Source: Haliclona indistincta
Taxonomy: Eukaryota > Porifera > Demospongiae > Haplosclerida > Chalinidae
Direction: 5' to 3'
DNA: 64,000 bases
Assembly (NCBI GenBank): GCA_964017065.1
Contig: OZ024787.1
Coordinates: 11,078,989-11,142,988 of the forward strand
Shown here: positions 24,401 to 39,400 of the stretch, piece after piece
How positions within the stretch are numbered: the stretch's first letter is position 1
Layout of the letters: every line of letters begins with the position of its first letter
Program-made: the position numbers and the translations under genes
The notes under the pieces: generated by a model
The model's database searches: none
The model's input: the letters and a program-made list of their open reading frames with translations, nothing else
What the model was told of the DNA's origin: nothing

Positions 24401-27400
24401 TCTTGTTTATAAGTTCGCCCTTTAACTCTTCAACTTCTCCAATTAACATACTTTCTCTTTCTTCACTGAGAGCATGAGAGAGTGAACCAATGCAACGACT
24501 TAAATTCACTCTTCACTAACCTTTTAGCACCCTCCCTTCTCAATCCCTCAAGCTCCTATAATTGTTAATAAGATTTATGACTTGCATTGTAGTTATAATA
24601 TTATTAAATAGCGGGCCGCTCTCTACAAAGATCATACTATTTTCCTACATGTACATGAACAACAGTTCATCAGTCTCTGAATAGTTTAGATTCATATTTG
24701 TGGACTCTAGCATGCACCTTTGGCTTCACACTCACTCATCACAGTCACAACGGTTGTCACAATCATAATCTTCGCTTTGATTACCACAATGGCAACAAAA
24801 TAATCTTTATTGCATTGTGACAATGACCTTACCTTCTTCAAGTAACTAATAGCTTCCTCTGCCTCTTGCATGTTAATGTCTCTACTGTGTACTGATCTCA
24901 TCATACTTGAAATGACTTTTTCTCTCATTCTCAGTACTAAAATTTAATAAAGTTTTATAATTGCAATTTATTAAGAATCATGCAACTCACATTCATTAGC
25001 TAATTTAAGGTCCTCCTCATAGCCTTTTAACTCCGTGAGCATTTTTGCCTTTTCCCTTGTCAGTCTCTCAATATCTTCTTTAACCATCAGTTGTTCTACA
25101 CATTCGATGGTGAAATAAGTATCAGTTATACCATGCCTACCTATGGTGTATTCATGATACACCATGAGGAAGGCATGGTATAGTCATAAATACTACAGTA
25201 CGGGAAAAGAATCTAAATTACCTCATTACGTGACGTGACGTCACGTCAAGGTGGTTGATGCGTATAACCGCACATAGTAGTGATGACTAATTAGCAGTAG
25301 ATAAGAGCAGTGTAGTCTTTTGCCTGTACAGCTTTCTTTAGCTGTCCTTGGCCTATTCTAGTGCCTTTATCGAATTGTTGAAGATTGCAAGTTTTATATT
25401 ACCGGAATTGGATGGATAGTACTAGTCCTGGAGCCTCACGGCAAACAGAAATGGCGGGTTACAGATCTGTATACTGTACATAAATTCTCGAAGAGGCATA
25501 AGTTCTATGACTTGATTGTGGTACCAAAAGAAAGACATTAGTCGTCTGCATGTACTAAACAAGCTAGTATGTTGCCAAAAAGTATACTTTATCCACAATA
25601 GACAGGAACTTGTCTCGGTTGGTCAGGATTCTGGTGACACAAATTCTCCAAACTGGCTGAATCAATGGCACTTTGTAAGCTCTAAACCAGCAGTACTTAC
25701 CCTACGATGTGTACTGGGCTGGATATCCAGACAACTAGTGTTCCACACAAATTGAGTGAACCAAAAAGTATGTTTTTGACATTTTGGTTAATTCTTAGGA
25801 ACCAAGTGTCATGTTGCAAGTTTCATTATGGTCCTCTATCCTTACTGAACACCCTCATTTATAAAAATTATGGCTTTGTGTCACGTGATGTGAGCGTGTC
25901 ACAATATGGCGGTGTATCATGCCCACTGGAATGTCGGTTTCAGGTAGAGATTTCGAGAACTACTGGTAGTTAAGATTTCTTAATGCTGCTTTACAACTTC
26001 CACCTAGGGCGCTTACCTGTGGGCAGAGTTTCTGGCTTTAAATACGATTGGTTTGGAGACAGGCAGCAAAGATGGCTTTTGCTACCAGCCAAAACTTTAG
26101 GCACGGGAAATCCGATTCCGTGGGAGTTAAGCTTTAATACTAGGAGACTGCACAGCCAATACATTCATCCACACTTTGCCACATGCTACACATCCCTTGA
26201 AATGTGCACAGTGACAAACGAGACTCTTTCCCGCACAATTGCTGTTTTCTTGCTGCCATCTTGCTAGTTTAATGGCTTTTTGTGATGCCACACAAATTAA
26301 TTAATGACTGTGTAAAACAACACATTGTATTGGCTGTGCAGTCTCCTAGTATTAAAGCTTAACTCCCACGCAATCGGATTTCCCGTACCTAAAGTTTGGC
26401 AGGTAGCAAAAGCCATCTTTTGCTGCCTGTCTCCGAACCAATCGTAGTTAAAGCCAAATACTCTGGCCACAGGTAAGCGCCCTAGGTGTAAGTTGCAATG
26501 CAGCGTTAAAAAAATCTTAAATACCAGTAGTTCTTGAAATTTCCACATAAAACTGTCATTCCAATGGGCATGATATGCTGCCATAATTTATTGTGACACA
26601 CCCATGTCACATGACTCAAGGCCATACAAACGAGTGTGTTCATTAAGGATAGAGGATCATAATATTATTGGTACCTGCACCATGATCATAGGACACTTGG
26701 TTCCTAAGATATGTAACAAAATGTCAGAAACATAGTTTTTGCTTCTCTGCGTGTGGAACACTGCAGCTGTTCTTTGACCATGCAAAAAGGTGAAGTTCTT
26801 AGTAGGTTCTTGGAAGCCGAGCGCGTAGCACGAGGTTTCTATGGCGACGCGAGAGTTTCTATACCGCATAGATCCCGTTGGCCGAGGTCTCTAACCGGCT
26901 TAGAGTATAGCAACCTTTGCTATCCAACAAGGAATTTTCGACACTGTGCAAAATAACTTTTGGTGAAAAACACGGTCGTACTTCAGCGATGGGGAAACAC
27001 AGGTGAGTTTAGCTAGAGTACGTTGCTAAACGGTTTTCCGTGTCTTGTTACACCTTGATAGATAAATACCCCATGTACAGGATTGGTAACTAGGGAATTT
27101 TTGCACATTAGCGCGGGCACTCCGTGTTCGGGCTGAATTTCTCTGAACTTGGTATTCCTTGTCCACGTCGTTAATTTTTGTCAAAATTGTACAAAACCCG
27201 CGTACTTGGCCATGTTTGTGCTTGCAGTACTCCAAGACTAAGATAGCTATACTCATCATAGTACTGTAACCAAACACGCAAAGAACCAGGCTTTCCAACT
27301 GTATAAGTAGAACCGAGCACAGAGGTATACTCGGACAGTTACAGTCCCACAGAAACAGCATATCTACGACCTCGGCCAAGGCGTAAAACCAAGCAAAACG

Positions 27401-30400
27401 CTCCTCAAACTACGTTCAAACGGCTAATGTGGCTGTTATCCTATCGCACCGATGCCACATGGTTATCCTAGCAGTGTTTTTACTTGGGTAGCTGTTTTCC
27501 TAAGAGACTTCTAGTCCCACACTAAGCTGTGGAAACGACAATCGTCAGCGACTAGGACAATTCTGCTGCGATGAAGCTTCCAGCACAATTTAACGCACTG
27601 CCAAACGATCGCTGGCATATCTATCAACGTTCTCTGAGCTTCTCTCTAGCGAAAGCGTTCCTGGGTGCCTGAAATAGCCATATTTTTCCTCTTTGGCGGC
27701 GATCTAGCTGGAGGTCAAGACCAACATAGGCGCTAATAACCCGAATGCGGACGGCCCGCATGGAAATGTATTAGGGCATTTGTTCACGTGAGCTGTTTCC
27801 AATCCTGTACATGGGGTATTTATCTATGATGGTACTCTGTCTCGTCTCCTACCGTCCTTTTGCCATTGCTTTCGCGTCTGCTAGTGGCTTTTTGACACAA
27901 AAAGAAGTTTGTTTCTGGAACTCACTCATGCTCACATGTGTACAAGCCTCACATCATGTGTTTTTCTAATAACAATTTTTATGGCTTGCTATCAATGCAC
28001 TATCACTAAGCAAACTGTGGTCTATCTGTTCATGGAAGGACTCTCGTGGATGGACTCTATGGACTCTATAGCTAAGAACCAGGCTCTTTTCATTTGTGTG
28101 GGAGGAAAAAAGAGCACTGTCTGCGCATGTGCTTAAAATTCACGTGGTTTGGACGGATGTGACGAAATAATAATTATCAACGCCATGGCGGGACGATGGG
28201 CGTGGTCAAGGAAACGAACATGGCGGCTTCTAGCTAGCGCAATTCTAACATGATAGATCATTCACCTTTTAAGAAAATAGAGCTAGTTTTGACAGCCACA
28301 TATCCTGAACTGCTGCTAGCAAAGTACCAAGCTGATCTGCTAAATGATAAACGCGCAAAGCAACAGCAGTAGAAACATCGCTGTTATCGTACACAATGCG
28401 TACACTCGTCGCTCACTACTGGCTTGCCTATACAGTATTACTAATGTAGTTAGCAGAACTTTTAATAAAGAAGACCAACACTTGTTCTGAACCGAGATCC
28501 ACAGTACCAGTAAGCAATGACGTAAAATTTCGTGGCGCGTATTATAAACGTGCACGATAGTTTCCTATCGCGCCGGAATTCCGGCGGGATTTGGAGCATG
28601 CGCAGATAGTGTGTACCAGGCTCTTTTTTCCGCCCGTACAAAATTAAAAGAGCCTGGTTCGAGGCTATGGACTCTACAGCAAATAGATCCTCGGATCTAA
28701 TAAATCTGATAGGTCATAAACATTAAGCTATACTCTAAGCTATCAGAGATTCTCAAACACGGAGAGCTTTATTTTATTCTTCTTATGTGATATGATGCCG
28801 AAGGTAATGCACATACACCACCCAATTAATTGCGGCTTCCTATACCCCATACTGAAATATACATGGTATAAAACTGACTTGTACCATGGCAACCACAATT
28901 CCCGCTGATGTCTGTAGGTTTCTATAGGATAATTATTTAGACTTGCGCACACAGCATAATTACCTATTCCACAGGATTTTTTAAATATTTTTTAGGAAGT
29001 TATATAACCACCAGTGGTAAAGAAAATCAAAAAGATTTCTATCGAAATCAAAAGGATGTAGGGTTGTGAAATCTACCACTGGTTCACAATGTAAACTAAC
29101 AAGGAACAAGCATGGAACGGTAACACGATTGACTTGCTAACAGACCATAGATCCCTACATCAGTGGCTGCTGTGGTTAACCTAGTTGCAGTTGACTGCTG
29201 ACACCTGACGTGCATTCAGCTTGTGTACAGCCACTGATGTAGGGATCTATGGTCTGTTAGCAAGTCAATCGTGTTACCATTCCATGCTTGTTCCTTGTTA
29301 GCTTACATTGTGAACCAGTGGTAGATTTCACAACCCTACATCCTTTTGATTTCGATAGAAATCTTTTTAATTTTCTTGTTTGTGTCCCTTTTTAGTGCAG
29401 TGCAGTTCATTGCACGTGCTGAGCCGTCTTTGTTTCCACCATTGGTTTAGTTTTCCTGTTGTCGATGGCTTTTCTTTATTAGGGAGGCACGGTAGTGACT
29501 CCCTATGTAGGGATGAACGAGAAAACAAGATGGCGGCTACATACAATGTATTAGCGTTCAAACGCTGATATTTCGCCTGGTGTTGAATTTTATACGTCTC
29601 TAGACTTAGATCTGCTCTCTGGCGTTGCCCCATCTTACAGTAGCAAGGAGATTGCTCGAAATTGTTACTAAAGTGACGAACCTGGAAACGGTGAAAATCG
29701 AGTTTCGTCATCTTCATTTTCTTCTTTCTTTCTTTCTTCTTTCTTCCACTCGCCTAGCGCCTTTACGCGAGCAGTGCCGAGACCAAAACATCCACGAACA
29801 GTCGTGAAATTCTCCTGGCATGTGCCTTTTGAGCTTTGTTTTTAGCGTAACGGCGATCTAAGTTTCGCGATTTCTCGATCGTGATCCATTGTCAGCTTAG
29901 TGTTAGACGCCATTATTGTGATTGCGCAATACGCACGTGACCAAGCAATGGGTAGCGCACGTGACCAAGCAGCTAAAGTATCGCTGCGCCGTGTGGATCA
30001 CTATCACGGAGAACACACACCCGGCATTTGTCTGGAGTCTTCGAAGAACGGTAAGCTCGTGTAGGATCGCCATTCTGCACTTGCCAGATAATTATAACCG
30101 CCGTATAGGTCTACAAACAAGTGTGGGCGGGGCTCGTATGCACTGCATGCATGCGTAGGCGACTAGGCAGACCTGATACGTACAGCTTAACAATTTTAGC
30201 TACAAGTTTAAGAAAAGCCATCAACAACAAGAATACTAAACTAATGGTGGAAACAAAGACTTCTCCGTACATGCATGATATTGAACTGCACTTCACTAAA
30301 AAGAAAAAAGGACACAAACAAGAAATTAAAAAGATTTCTATCGAAATCAAAAGGATGTAGTGATGAAGAAATCTACCACTGGTTCACAATGTAAACCAAC

Positions 30401-33400
30401 AAGAAACAAGCATAGAATGGTAACACGATTGACTTGCTAACAGACCACAGATCCCTACATCAGTGGCTGTACATAAGATCAATATTTTGTCACAAGCTGA
30501 ATTCTATTCAAAGTGTCAGTCAGCAGTAAATATCTTAACTAGCTATAGTCAGGCCACAGCAGCCACTGATGTAGGGATCTATGGTCTGTTAGCAAGTCAA
30601 TCGTGTTACCATTCTATGCTTGTTCCTTGTTGGTTTACATTGTGAACCAGTGGTAGATTTCTTCATCACTACATCCTTTTGATTTCGATAGAAATCTTTT
30701 TAATTTCTTTTATTAACAATTTTAAACTTGTAGCAAAAACTAATTGTTATGCTTATCAGCTCGCCTACGCATACATGCATGCATGAATTGCATACGAGCC
30801 CCGTCCACACTAGTTTGTACATGTAGACCTGTACGGCGGTTATAATTATCTGGATGGTGATCCTATAGCTTTCCATTCTTCGAAGACTCCAGACAGATAT
30901 GTGTTCTCCGTGATCCATATGGCGTGGAGATACTCAAGCTAGTGCTTGGTCACGTGCGCTAACCACTGCTTGGTCACGTGCGTATTGCGCAATCACAATA
31001 ATGGCGTCTAACACCTAGCTGACAATGGATCACGATCAAGAAATCGCGGAAGTTATATCGCCGTTTCACTAAAAACTAAGTTTAAAAGGCATATGCCAGG
31101 AGAATTTCACAACTGTTCGTGGGTGTTTTGGTCTCAGCAATGCTCACGTAAAGGTGCTAGGCGAGTGGAAGAAAGAAGAAAACGAAGATGACGAAACTCA
31201 ATTTTCACCGTTATTAGGTTCGTCACTTTAGTAACAATTTTGAGCAATCTCCTTGCTACTGTAAGATGGGGCAACGCCAGAGAGCAGATTTAAGTGTCTT
31301 TGGACGTATAAAATTCATCACCAGGCGAAATATCAGCGTTTGAACGCTAATACATTGTATGTAGCCGCCATCTTGTTTTTTCGTTCAACCCTACATAGGG
31401 AGGCACTACCGTGCCTCCCTAATAATAACAAATAATACCACTGATAGTGCCTTTAAAATTAAAGCTTCCCATGGTACAAGTAAAGCATAATGTATCACAG
31501 ATGAGGGAACTTAATGGTATCGTGGGCGACATACTGTTCATAGTTTATTTTGATAACATGCATGTAACAATAGCTAAGGCAATGGGTTTGTATAGCCAAG
31601 CCAACTATGGTACCATCTCACCTGTAGCATCTAATTTCAGTGGTTGTTCAACATCTTGAGCAATACCTACAGTACCACAAGTAAAACACGCAATCAACAT
31701 TGAACCATGCATGTGTGTACATGTACCTTGCTTTAACACAGTAGTCATTTCTTTAGCCAGTGTCTGCAACTGCTCAACTCGTGACATGGCACTGACAAGT
31801 GGTACTAGTAAGTGAGTCTCTTCCTCCAGTCCAAGAGTCTTCAGGAATGAGCTGCCAGTGACCTTACTGGAGGACAACTGAGCTATCTTCTCATCCGGTA
31901 TTACAGCTGATAACCGCAGTTGATCGACTAGAGATTGACAAACTTGCTCATCAGAAACAGCACCTACCATCTGGTGATAGTATGCACCATAGACTTCCTT
32001 TAGATAAACCTTATCTTCCTTTTGAATATCTGAAAGAAACAATAACTTACTTAATTTTACAGAAGTACTTATGTATTTACATTAAAACAATCGCTTAGAA
32101 TGTACCGTATAGCTGGTTATTTTCGAACGAATTTATTTTCGTTCCTCGACTGCAGGTCAAAAATCTAATCTACGAAATTTGAAACATACCCAATGTAATG
32201 AACGTTGGAACTCTGATCTATTTTTATCACAACTATTTTGGTTCATGTTGTAGACTCAGTGTCTACATGTTGTCTTGTATCTCATTGTGTGCTCTGTGTA
32301 TAAAAGTGCATGCTGTGATTTTGAAAAGAGAGTTCCTTTGCTGGTCAATACATTTGGTAGACACGGTTGCTGCGTGAGGTTACCACACCCAATTTTGAGG
32401 ACAGACAATTTTCTCATGCAAACACATGTCAATCAAAATGAACAGATCAAGCCCACTTCCAGCACTGCTTACCTTTAGGCAAGAATCTGGTGGTTGCAGC
32501 AGGTATAGCCAGGTGCCATGATAGCAGTAACAAAAAGTGTCAAGCGCTGCAGGAATGTCTGGCCACATGCTCACTGCTGCCCGTGAGAGACTACTCAAGG
32601 GTAGAAGGCAGACACCCAGGTGCAGCAAGCCAGCAACTTAAGGTGGCGGTGCACTTAGTTAATATTCAACACCCACGCAACGTGCGTTTTATTAATAACT
32701 AGACTTTATAACCACAGCGATTTACATAACAGTATGGGGGAAATAATACATGAAGCGTCTGTGGCTGCTATCTCGACTGTCGAGCAATAGATCGACGCGC
32801 TTCAAACGCAGCAGCATGCAGCACCATCTTGCCCACAGATGTATAGAGCGAATTTCCGTAATACGATCCAGAATTTTTTTTAAAGAATTTTTTTCTGGTC
32901 TAGGCTTGCTGTTTTGCAGGGTTAGCAAGGGAGTATCAAAAAATCGCTCTATACGTCTGTGCGCGCTGGACTTTTAAAGCTGTAAACGAAGTTCTTTCCG
33001 GAGCAAGCAAGCCGAACTGGAGATAACAGCCACAGACCGGTCTTTACTGGGCGAGCTCACTGCTCCACGTTAGCCAAATACTTCGTGACTGAAACTTGCT
33101 ATAATCGATGTTCATCGAAAGGCAAAACAAAATGCATACAGGAGCACGCCTGTACAAAATACCATTGTACAGAAAATAAAGCTACTTGCAAAGTTATGAA
33201 TCTCATTAAATTGGTGCACCGCCACCTTAACTCTGTGCATGGATCACTGCACTTTATTGGTTTCACTTCTGGAGTGAGAGGGCACATTGACCGACTCGAG
33301 TATGGACAATTGCGGCTAGTCATTAGTGAAAAGGACGCAAATTTGAGACCAGTAGCACAGAATACACACAAGATATATATTTGTCGGAGAGAAATTCTGT

Positions 33401-36400
33401 CACGTTTAAAGTTCCAGCAAGATAAGCTCATATCAAAAGTGCGCATCTAAGTTCATGTACGTTTTTACCTGGTTCTGATTTCCAACTTACCACTTCAGTT
33501 TGCATAATCTGAATTTTATCAATAATTTATTTAACCGGAAAGCCAAAGTGGAAAAATACATTTACTAGCAAAAATGTTATAGTGTAAACTTCTAAAACAC
33601 ACCAGTACAGGAAACCATTTTGGGACAAGCATGAATATATATAGTACATGATTGGTGTATACCGTAAATCGGGAAATTTTCGTGTAACAAAATTTTCGTG
33701 TGTTAAATTTCCATGTTAAAATATTTTCGTGGGTCGACCTGCCCACGAAAATATTTAACATCGAAAATTTATCAACGTGTAAGCAGTTTCTAGACGAAAC
33801 TGCATGGCTGTTGCTGCTGACAGCTGTAACGATGCTGGTTATTGTGCATACAAAAGTGTAGGAGCCTGCCCATTTGTTAGCCTGGGCCAAACCAAAATGC
33901 TCAGGCGCTGGCGATCGTCTGAGACACTCGTTCCTGACAGCAAAATAGAAGGTCACTCGATGTTGCTGGATAAACAGTAACTCCAGGCAGACAGTGTTTC
34001 AGCTGCAGCCAAGCTCTTGAGCATAAACTTGCAGTATACAACTCGCAACTCGCCATACACGTGTTTACAAATTTTCGTTGTTAAAAAATTTTTGTGTTTA
34101 ATTTTCGTGGTTGAACCTACAGTACCCACGAAAATTTTTAACAGCGAAAAATTCCCGATTTACGGTAGTTACAAGGAACAGCTTTTATATAAGGTAAAAG
34201 AACCTTGTTTTGATCTCAAATTGCTATTCATTTCTCTAGCCAGTGTCTGCAGCTGCTCAACTTGTGACATAGCACTGACAAGTGGTACTAGTATGTGAGG
34301 CTCTTCCTCCAGTCCAAGAGTATTCAGGAATGAGCTGCCAGTGACCTTACTGGAGGACAACCGAGCTATTTTCTCCTTTGATATTAGAGTAGTGGAGCTG
34401 AGTTGAGTGAGGAGAGATTGACATGTGTGCTCATCAGAGACTGCTTCAACCAGACGATGGTAGAAATCAGTGTATACCTCCTTCAGCGAGACTACTGGAA
34501 TATCCTGAAATAAAAACATAATAAGAACTACCATACAGCTCCAAATTTTCGTTGTCTAAAATTCATGAATCGAAAAACAATCAGTAGTCACATGTGACGA
34601 GAAGAACAGCTCTATCAGTACTTAAAGTATACCTAGGTCAAAGACACACGCATGCTATAAATCCCATATTGCACACTTAGGCATTTTATTGTACTAACAT
34701 GGCTGCCAACGCACTTCACGTCACTTTCAACCAATGAAACCGACGATCTTTGACCAACGTATGCACTAAATCAGTTAATGCACGGCTGATCATGCTTTAT
34801 GTTAATGCACTCGGGATTGCCTGGGTCTTGCGACAGATACAGATTACACTCTGCTTCACCTCGTGCTGTATCAGCCTCTCGACCCAACCCATCGGGCTTT
34901 AACTTCCATACAGCACTCCAACCATGCTTTAACTAATACTTCAAGCGTGCTGGTATCGCTAAAGTCACTCCTACACTGTACATCGTCTACTCTGAATTGA
35001 GAACTCAATTCATCACTGTAACGTGCACAATACTTCTTGTTTCTTTGTTTTATCATTGCTATTATTATGCCTCAGTGGGCGGAGCCACGAGGCATACTGT
35101 AATCGTGTGGTTCATTCAGTCTGTCTGTTACACCATTTTTGCACCGCAAGCTGAACAGTGAGCTCTGAAACTTGTAATACACGTATAACTCGACATTATC
35201 TCGGTTGTGTATTAGCGAAAGTACGATGCAAAGCTTTGTTCTAGAGTTATGGCGTGGTTTGCTCACCTAGATGGCATTTGCTGACGATCAGGAGTTCTCA
35301 GAAAACAAAACTATACTAGGGTCACGTTGACTTGACAATTAAGCAACTCAAATAACTCGTTTAATTTATAAGCTATAAACAGCGGTGTTTTACCATCAAA
35401 ACAAGTGCTCTGAAGCGGGTATAGCGATGTATGATAAAACCACGTTGTAGCAGAAACAGGCGCACGATGAAATCAAAGGGCAAAAACACTTAGCAAGTAC
35501 TTGCCGCCATTTAGAGGTCGGCCTACCGCCCACTCAGCCACTCCCGTTGTTAGCACGTGAACTTGCAAACGCATTAAAGATGGCAACCAATACACCAAGC
35601 AGAACGAGCAAAACGACGACTTTAGGACGAGGGATATGGTTAAAATCACAGACACGAGAAGTGATATACAACGTTTACGACTATTTTGACAAACTACACA
35701 AGAAAGGCCGATCACTGGGACCACTACAACCAACAGCAGCTGCTACAAGTTAGCCAAATGTTGTATCATCAACTTGTATGTTTGTTCATGCAACTTGTTC
35801 ATGGCTAAACACTACATAAATTTACATGCCTTCTGTCTTCTATACTAGAAATGAGCATCAAGACTATACAGAGAATAATAAAAGAGCGTGACAATGACAT
35901 GCTGACACAGACCCAAGGACAGACAGAACTTATACCTATGGAAGCACTGACTGAAGGACAAGGACAGCAACAAAGCACATCCAACTATTTTAAATCGCCA
36001 AGGACACGATACAGGACAAATTTTATTCATTGTTTATATTACTTATTAAGCAACCACTTCATAAAATATTTAACACCCACTTGAAGAAAACCTGAAAGTT
36101 TGTATTTTTAAAGAGCTGGACAAGTCAAGGTGACTCTAGTATAGTCACAGCAGACTGCCTAGTAGCTTGTAGGTTAAATTTATATTACATGATGGCAGTG
36201 CAGGTCCGTAGAAACTGCGCGAGGAAGCTACTTATAACCAGAACCCGGCAGGCTATTGCCATTCAATGCGTAGGCACGCCCAGTTAATTATGCCACGCGG
36301 TAGTCGTGGCATATTTAGGGTTGGGCGGAAAACAAGATGGCGGCTACACTTAGGCTATACACAATAATTCACGTATATCTTGGCTGTTGACGACATCAGG

Positions 36401-39400
36401 GGTATTTTAACTACCTAGGGGCTATCCTAAGAGGTAAGCGCTTACAATGAGTCTAACAGTGCGTTTACACTAGCAACTTCAGTACTGGGCCAGACTGGTT
36501 TAATTTTATTTTTAAAGGTTGATAGTAGCACAGCAACTGGCACTTCCCAAGTACTAGCTACTCTATTGATATCAACCTTTGAAAATAAAACCAAACAAGT
36601 CCGGCCCAGTTCTGAAGTTGCTAGTGTAAACGCACTATAATAATAAAGACTATAAGAGCAGTTGCTATGGGCATGACAAGATGGCGTCTCGTCTGGAGGC
36701 ACTAAGTACGGCACTGCCATATCTTCGCCATACGGGCGTTTCAAGCTAATCTAACGTTCTGAAGCTCCTTGCACGATTTGTGCGATTGTACAGAGACCTT
36801 CAGAAGCAAAAGAAACCAGGTCTAAGGTGGTTAACCAGAATTCACGTGTTCACCCGTTTGTTCATCTTTCTTCTTCTTCTTCTTCTTTTTCAGTCAGTCT
36901 AGCGCCGTGGCTAGTGAGCTATTCAAGACAAAACCTACACAGAAACTACACTATATAGTCGTTGGGAGCAGTGCACTTGATATCTATTTAAGCCTAAAAC
37001 ACTAGCAGAAGCGAGTATTTTCAGGAAAACGGCGATTTTTGGTCCATGCAGACTCCATTCCATCATTCTGTTTGAACTCCGTTACTAGGTTACGCCTACT
37101 CGCGCATGCCCGTGTATGTAATTATTCTAATACAAGCGCACCTTAGTACAAATTGCTTGGAACGCGAGTGCTGCTGCTGTTCACAGCAGACAACGAGCAA
37201 ATCTTCACTGTTACACTGGATTTGTCTGTTCAGGCTTGTAAGAATACTAGCTTAACTTGCTTAGCTAATGTTGCAAGGTACGTGTTGCATGCAGTGCAGA
37301 GTCGATCGAGTACTGAGAGTCAATCAGCATAAGCTAAGCTGAAATAGTTCTCTTTTATATACACTGTAATAGCATAAGTGCCAACTAAGTCATTAATAAA
37401 AAAGAAAAGAAACAAGTAATAAAAACATTTTAACCAAAATGCAAGAGATTTAGGGTTGGTACATTTATCGAAAAAGTATGGAAACAAGATTTTTAAAATC
37501 AAAGGATTGTAACAATAGCAGTGTAATGCTACCTCCCTAAATTAACTGCTTTCGATAGTTGTGGTTAATTTAAAAGGGAGGTAGCATTACACTGCTATTG
37601 TTACAATCCTTTGATTTTAAAAATCTTGTTTCCATACTTTTTCGATAAATGTACCAACCCTAAATCTCTTGCATTTTGGTTAAAATGTTTTTATTACTTG
37701 TTATAATAATATTAATAGAGTTCTTAGAACACATACCCTGTGCGCTGTGGACACGCGTTTAATTGCTCGCTCAGTCTCACAATTGTGGCACACCCACATA
37801 ACTGAATCTTTTAATCGGCGATGTTGCTAATACGAATACTGTACATGGCCATAGCACGCGACAGGAGAATATCTCGACTTCGCAGGCGTCTTTCAAAGAG
37901 TAAATATTCAACAACCAAGCTGTTGAGAGCTATTTCATGACAATCTTCAAGCAGTAAGGCAGTCAACAGCCACGTTTTTTGTACACACACACATATATAC
38001 ATACTTACGGACATAGCCAAACGCTTAACCCTCTGGCGCCTACGTGCCCAGGGTAATTACTCAGCACCGTTTGGCTTTTGATTGCATTACTATAAGTTTG
38101 CTATATTGCTTCTGCTTGTGCTATTTAACCCTTTAACCCCTATTGTTGCCTTTTGGCAACATACATACTTCAGACTCCATAACTTTCTCAAAAAGTGTTA
38201 AAATATCCCAAAATTAAGCCAAATTGAAGAATACAAATAACCGCAAAAAATTGACTGGTTTTCGGCACGCCCTCTGCGCTAAACGTTATGGCGATGGCAT
38301 TTCTATGGCTTCAGTGCAAAATTCACAACATTTTAGGAAAAACAAAATGGCTGCCAAGAAAATTTGGACATTTTATGGCTTCAGGGTGCTCGCAAACACA
38401 TTTTTGTGCATTCTCTATGATCTGGGCTACATTTTGCACTCACCAAAACCACTGCTATTTGTGTGTACTTTTCAGCAGCCAGCCCCAAAGTACTAACTTT
38501 GAACAAAATTTGACGAGGTCGTTGCACTTTATCGGCTTCACTTTCGAAGTGGGAGGGGCATATTGACCGACTTGAGTGTGGGCAATTGCGGCTACTCACT
38601 GGCGTAAAATGACGCAAATTTGAGACCAGTAGCACAAAAGACACACGAGATATTCACGAGAGAAGTGGTCAGCATTTACGAGATTAAAAATTCAGCTGGA
38701 TAATTTAGTAATTAAAGGGTTAAGCTGAATATGAATCCTACTCTGTTATACAGTGTTACACACGAAGAGAGTAAAAAAATAGTTTTTTGCACATTTTGCT
38801 TCATATCTCAGTAACTAATGATCCTACTGGTATGTTGCAAATATCAGAATGATCCTCTATCCTTACTGAACATCCTGATTCATATGGCTTCAAGTCACGT
38901 GACATGAATCAGGGTGTTCAGTAAGGATAGAGGATCATTATGATACATGCAACATGCCAGTAGGATGATTACTTATTGAGATATGAAGCAAAATGTGCAA
39001 AAACTATTTTTTTACTCTCTTCGTGTGGAACACTGTAGCATCATGCTCAAATTTTAACATCCACCGAGGCATAACCCGCACCAATGGTACATTTTTTATG
39101 CCTCGGTGGGCGGAGCCACGAGGCATACAGTAGTCGTGGTGTCATTCAGTCATTCTGTCAGTCAGTCTGTCGCAACGATTTCTCGTTGCTCGCTAAAAGC
39201 TAAGCGCTGAAACGTGCAACACAAGCTAAAGTCGATATTTGCTTGAAAATGAATTGTAAAGATTTTGGTTATAAGGCTCTGTTCGTGAGTTACTGCGTCA
39301 CCTGGTTCGGTTTTGTAGCGCGCGCTGAAAGTTAAGCCCTGAAACTAGCAATGCAAGTAGAACACGGTATTATCTCGCTTTCGATCAAGTGAAAACTTTA

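Larger units (their letters stand above)
35064..36290 (+). mobile_element. L-family MITE interrupted by Q
   Basis: The left end ATGCCTCAGTGGGCGGAGCC runs to 35315, and L sequence resumes at about 36140 (GACTGCCTAGTAGCTTG) until GTAGGCACGCCCAGTTAATT. The 824 bp between is element Q. Confidence 0.7.

Noticed and set aside
25516..26584. Several ORFs of 80-95 codons
   Set aside because: They lie in K2 and in both arms of M3 and mirror each other, so they reflect repeat sequence.
27026..27379. Hydrophobic minus ORF of 117 codons
   Set aside because: It crosses the inverted end of MITE N and has no recognisable domain.
33085..33450. 121-codon plus ORF
   Set aside because: It runs from D1 into an E-like remnant; two unrelated repeats fused in one frame.
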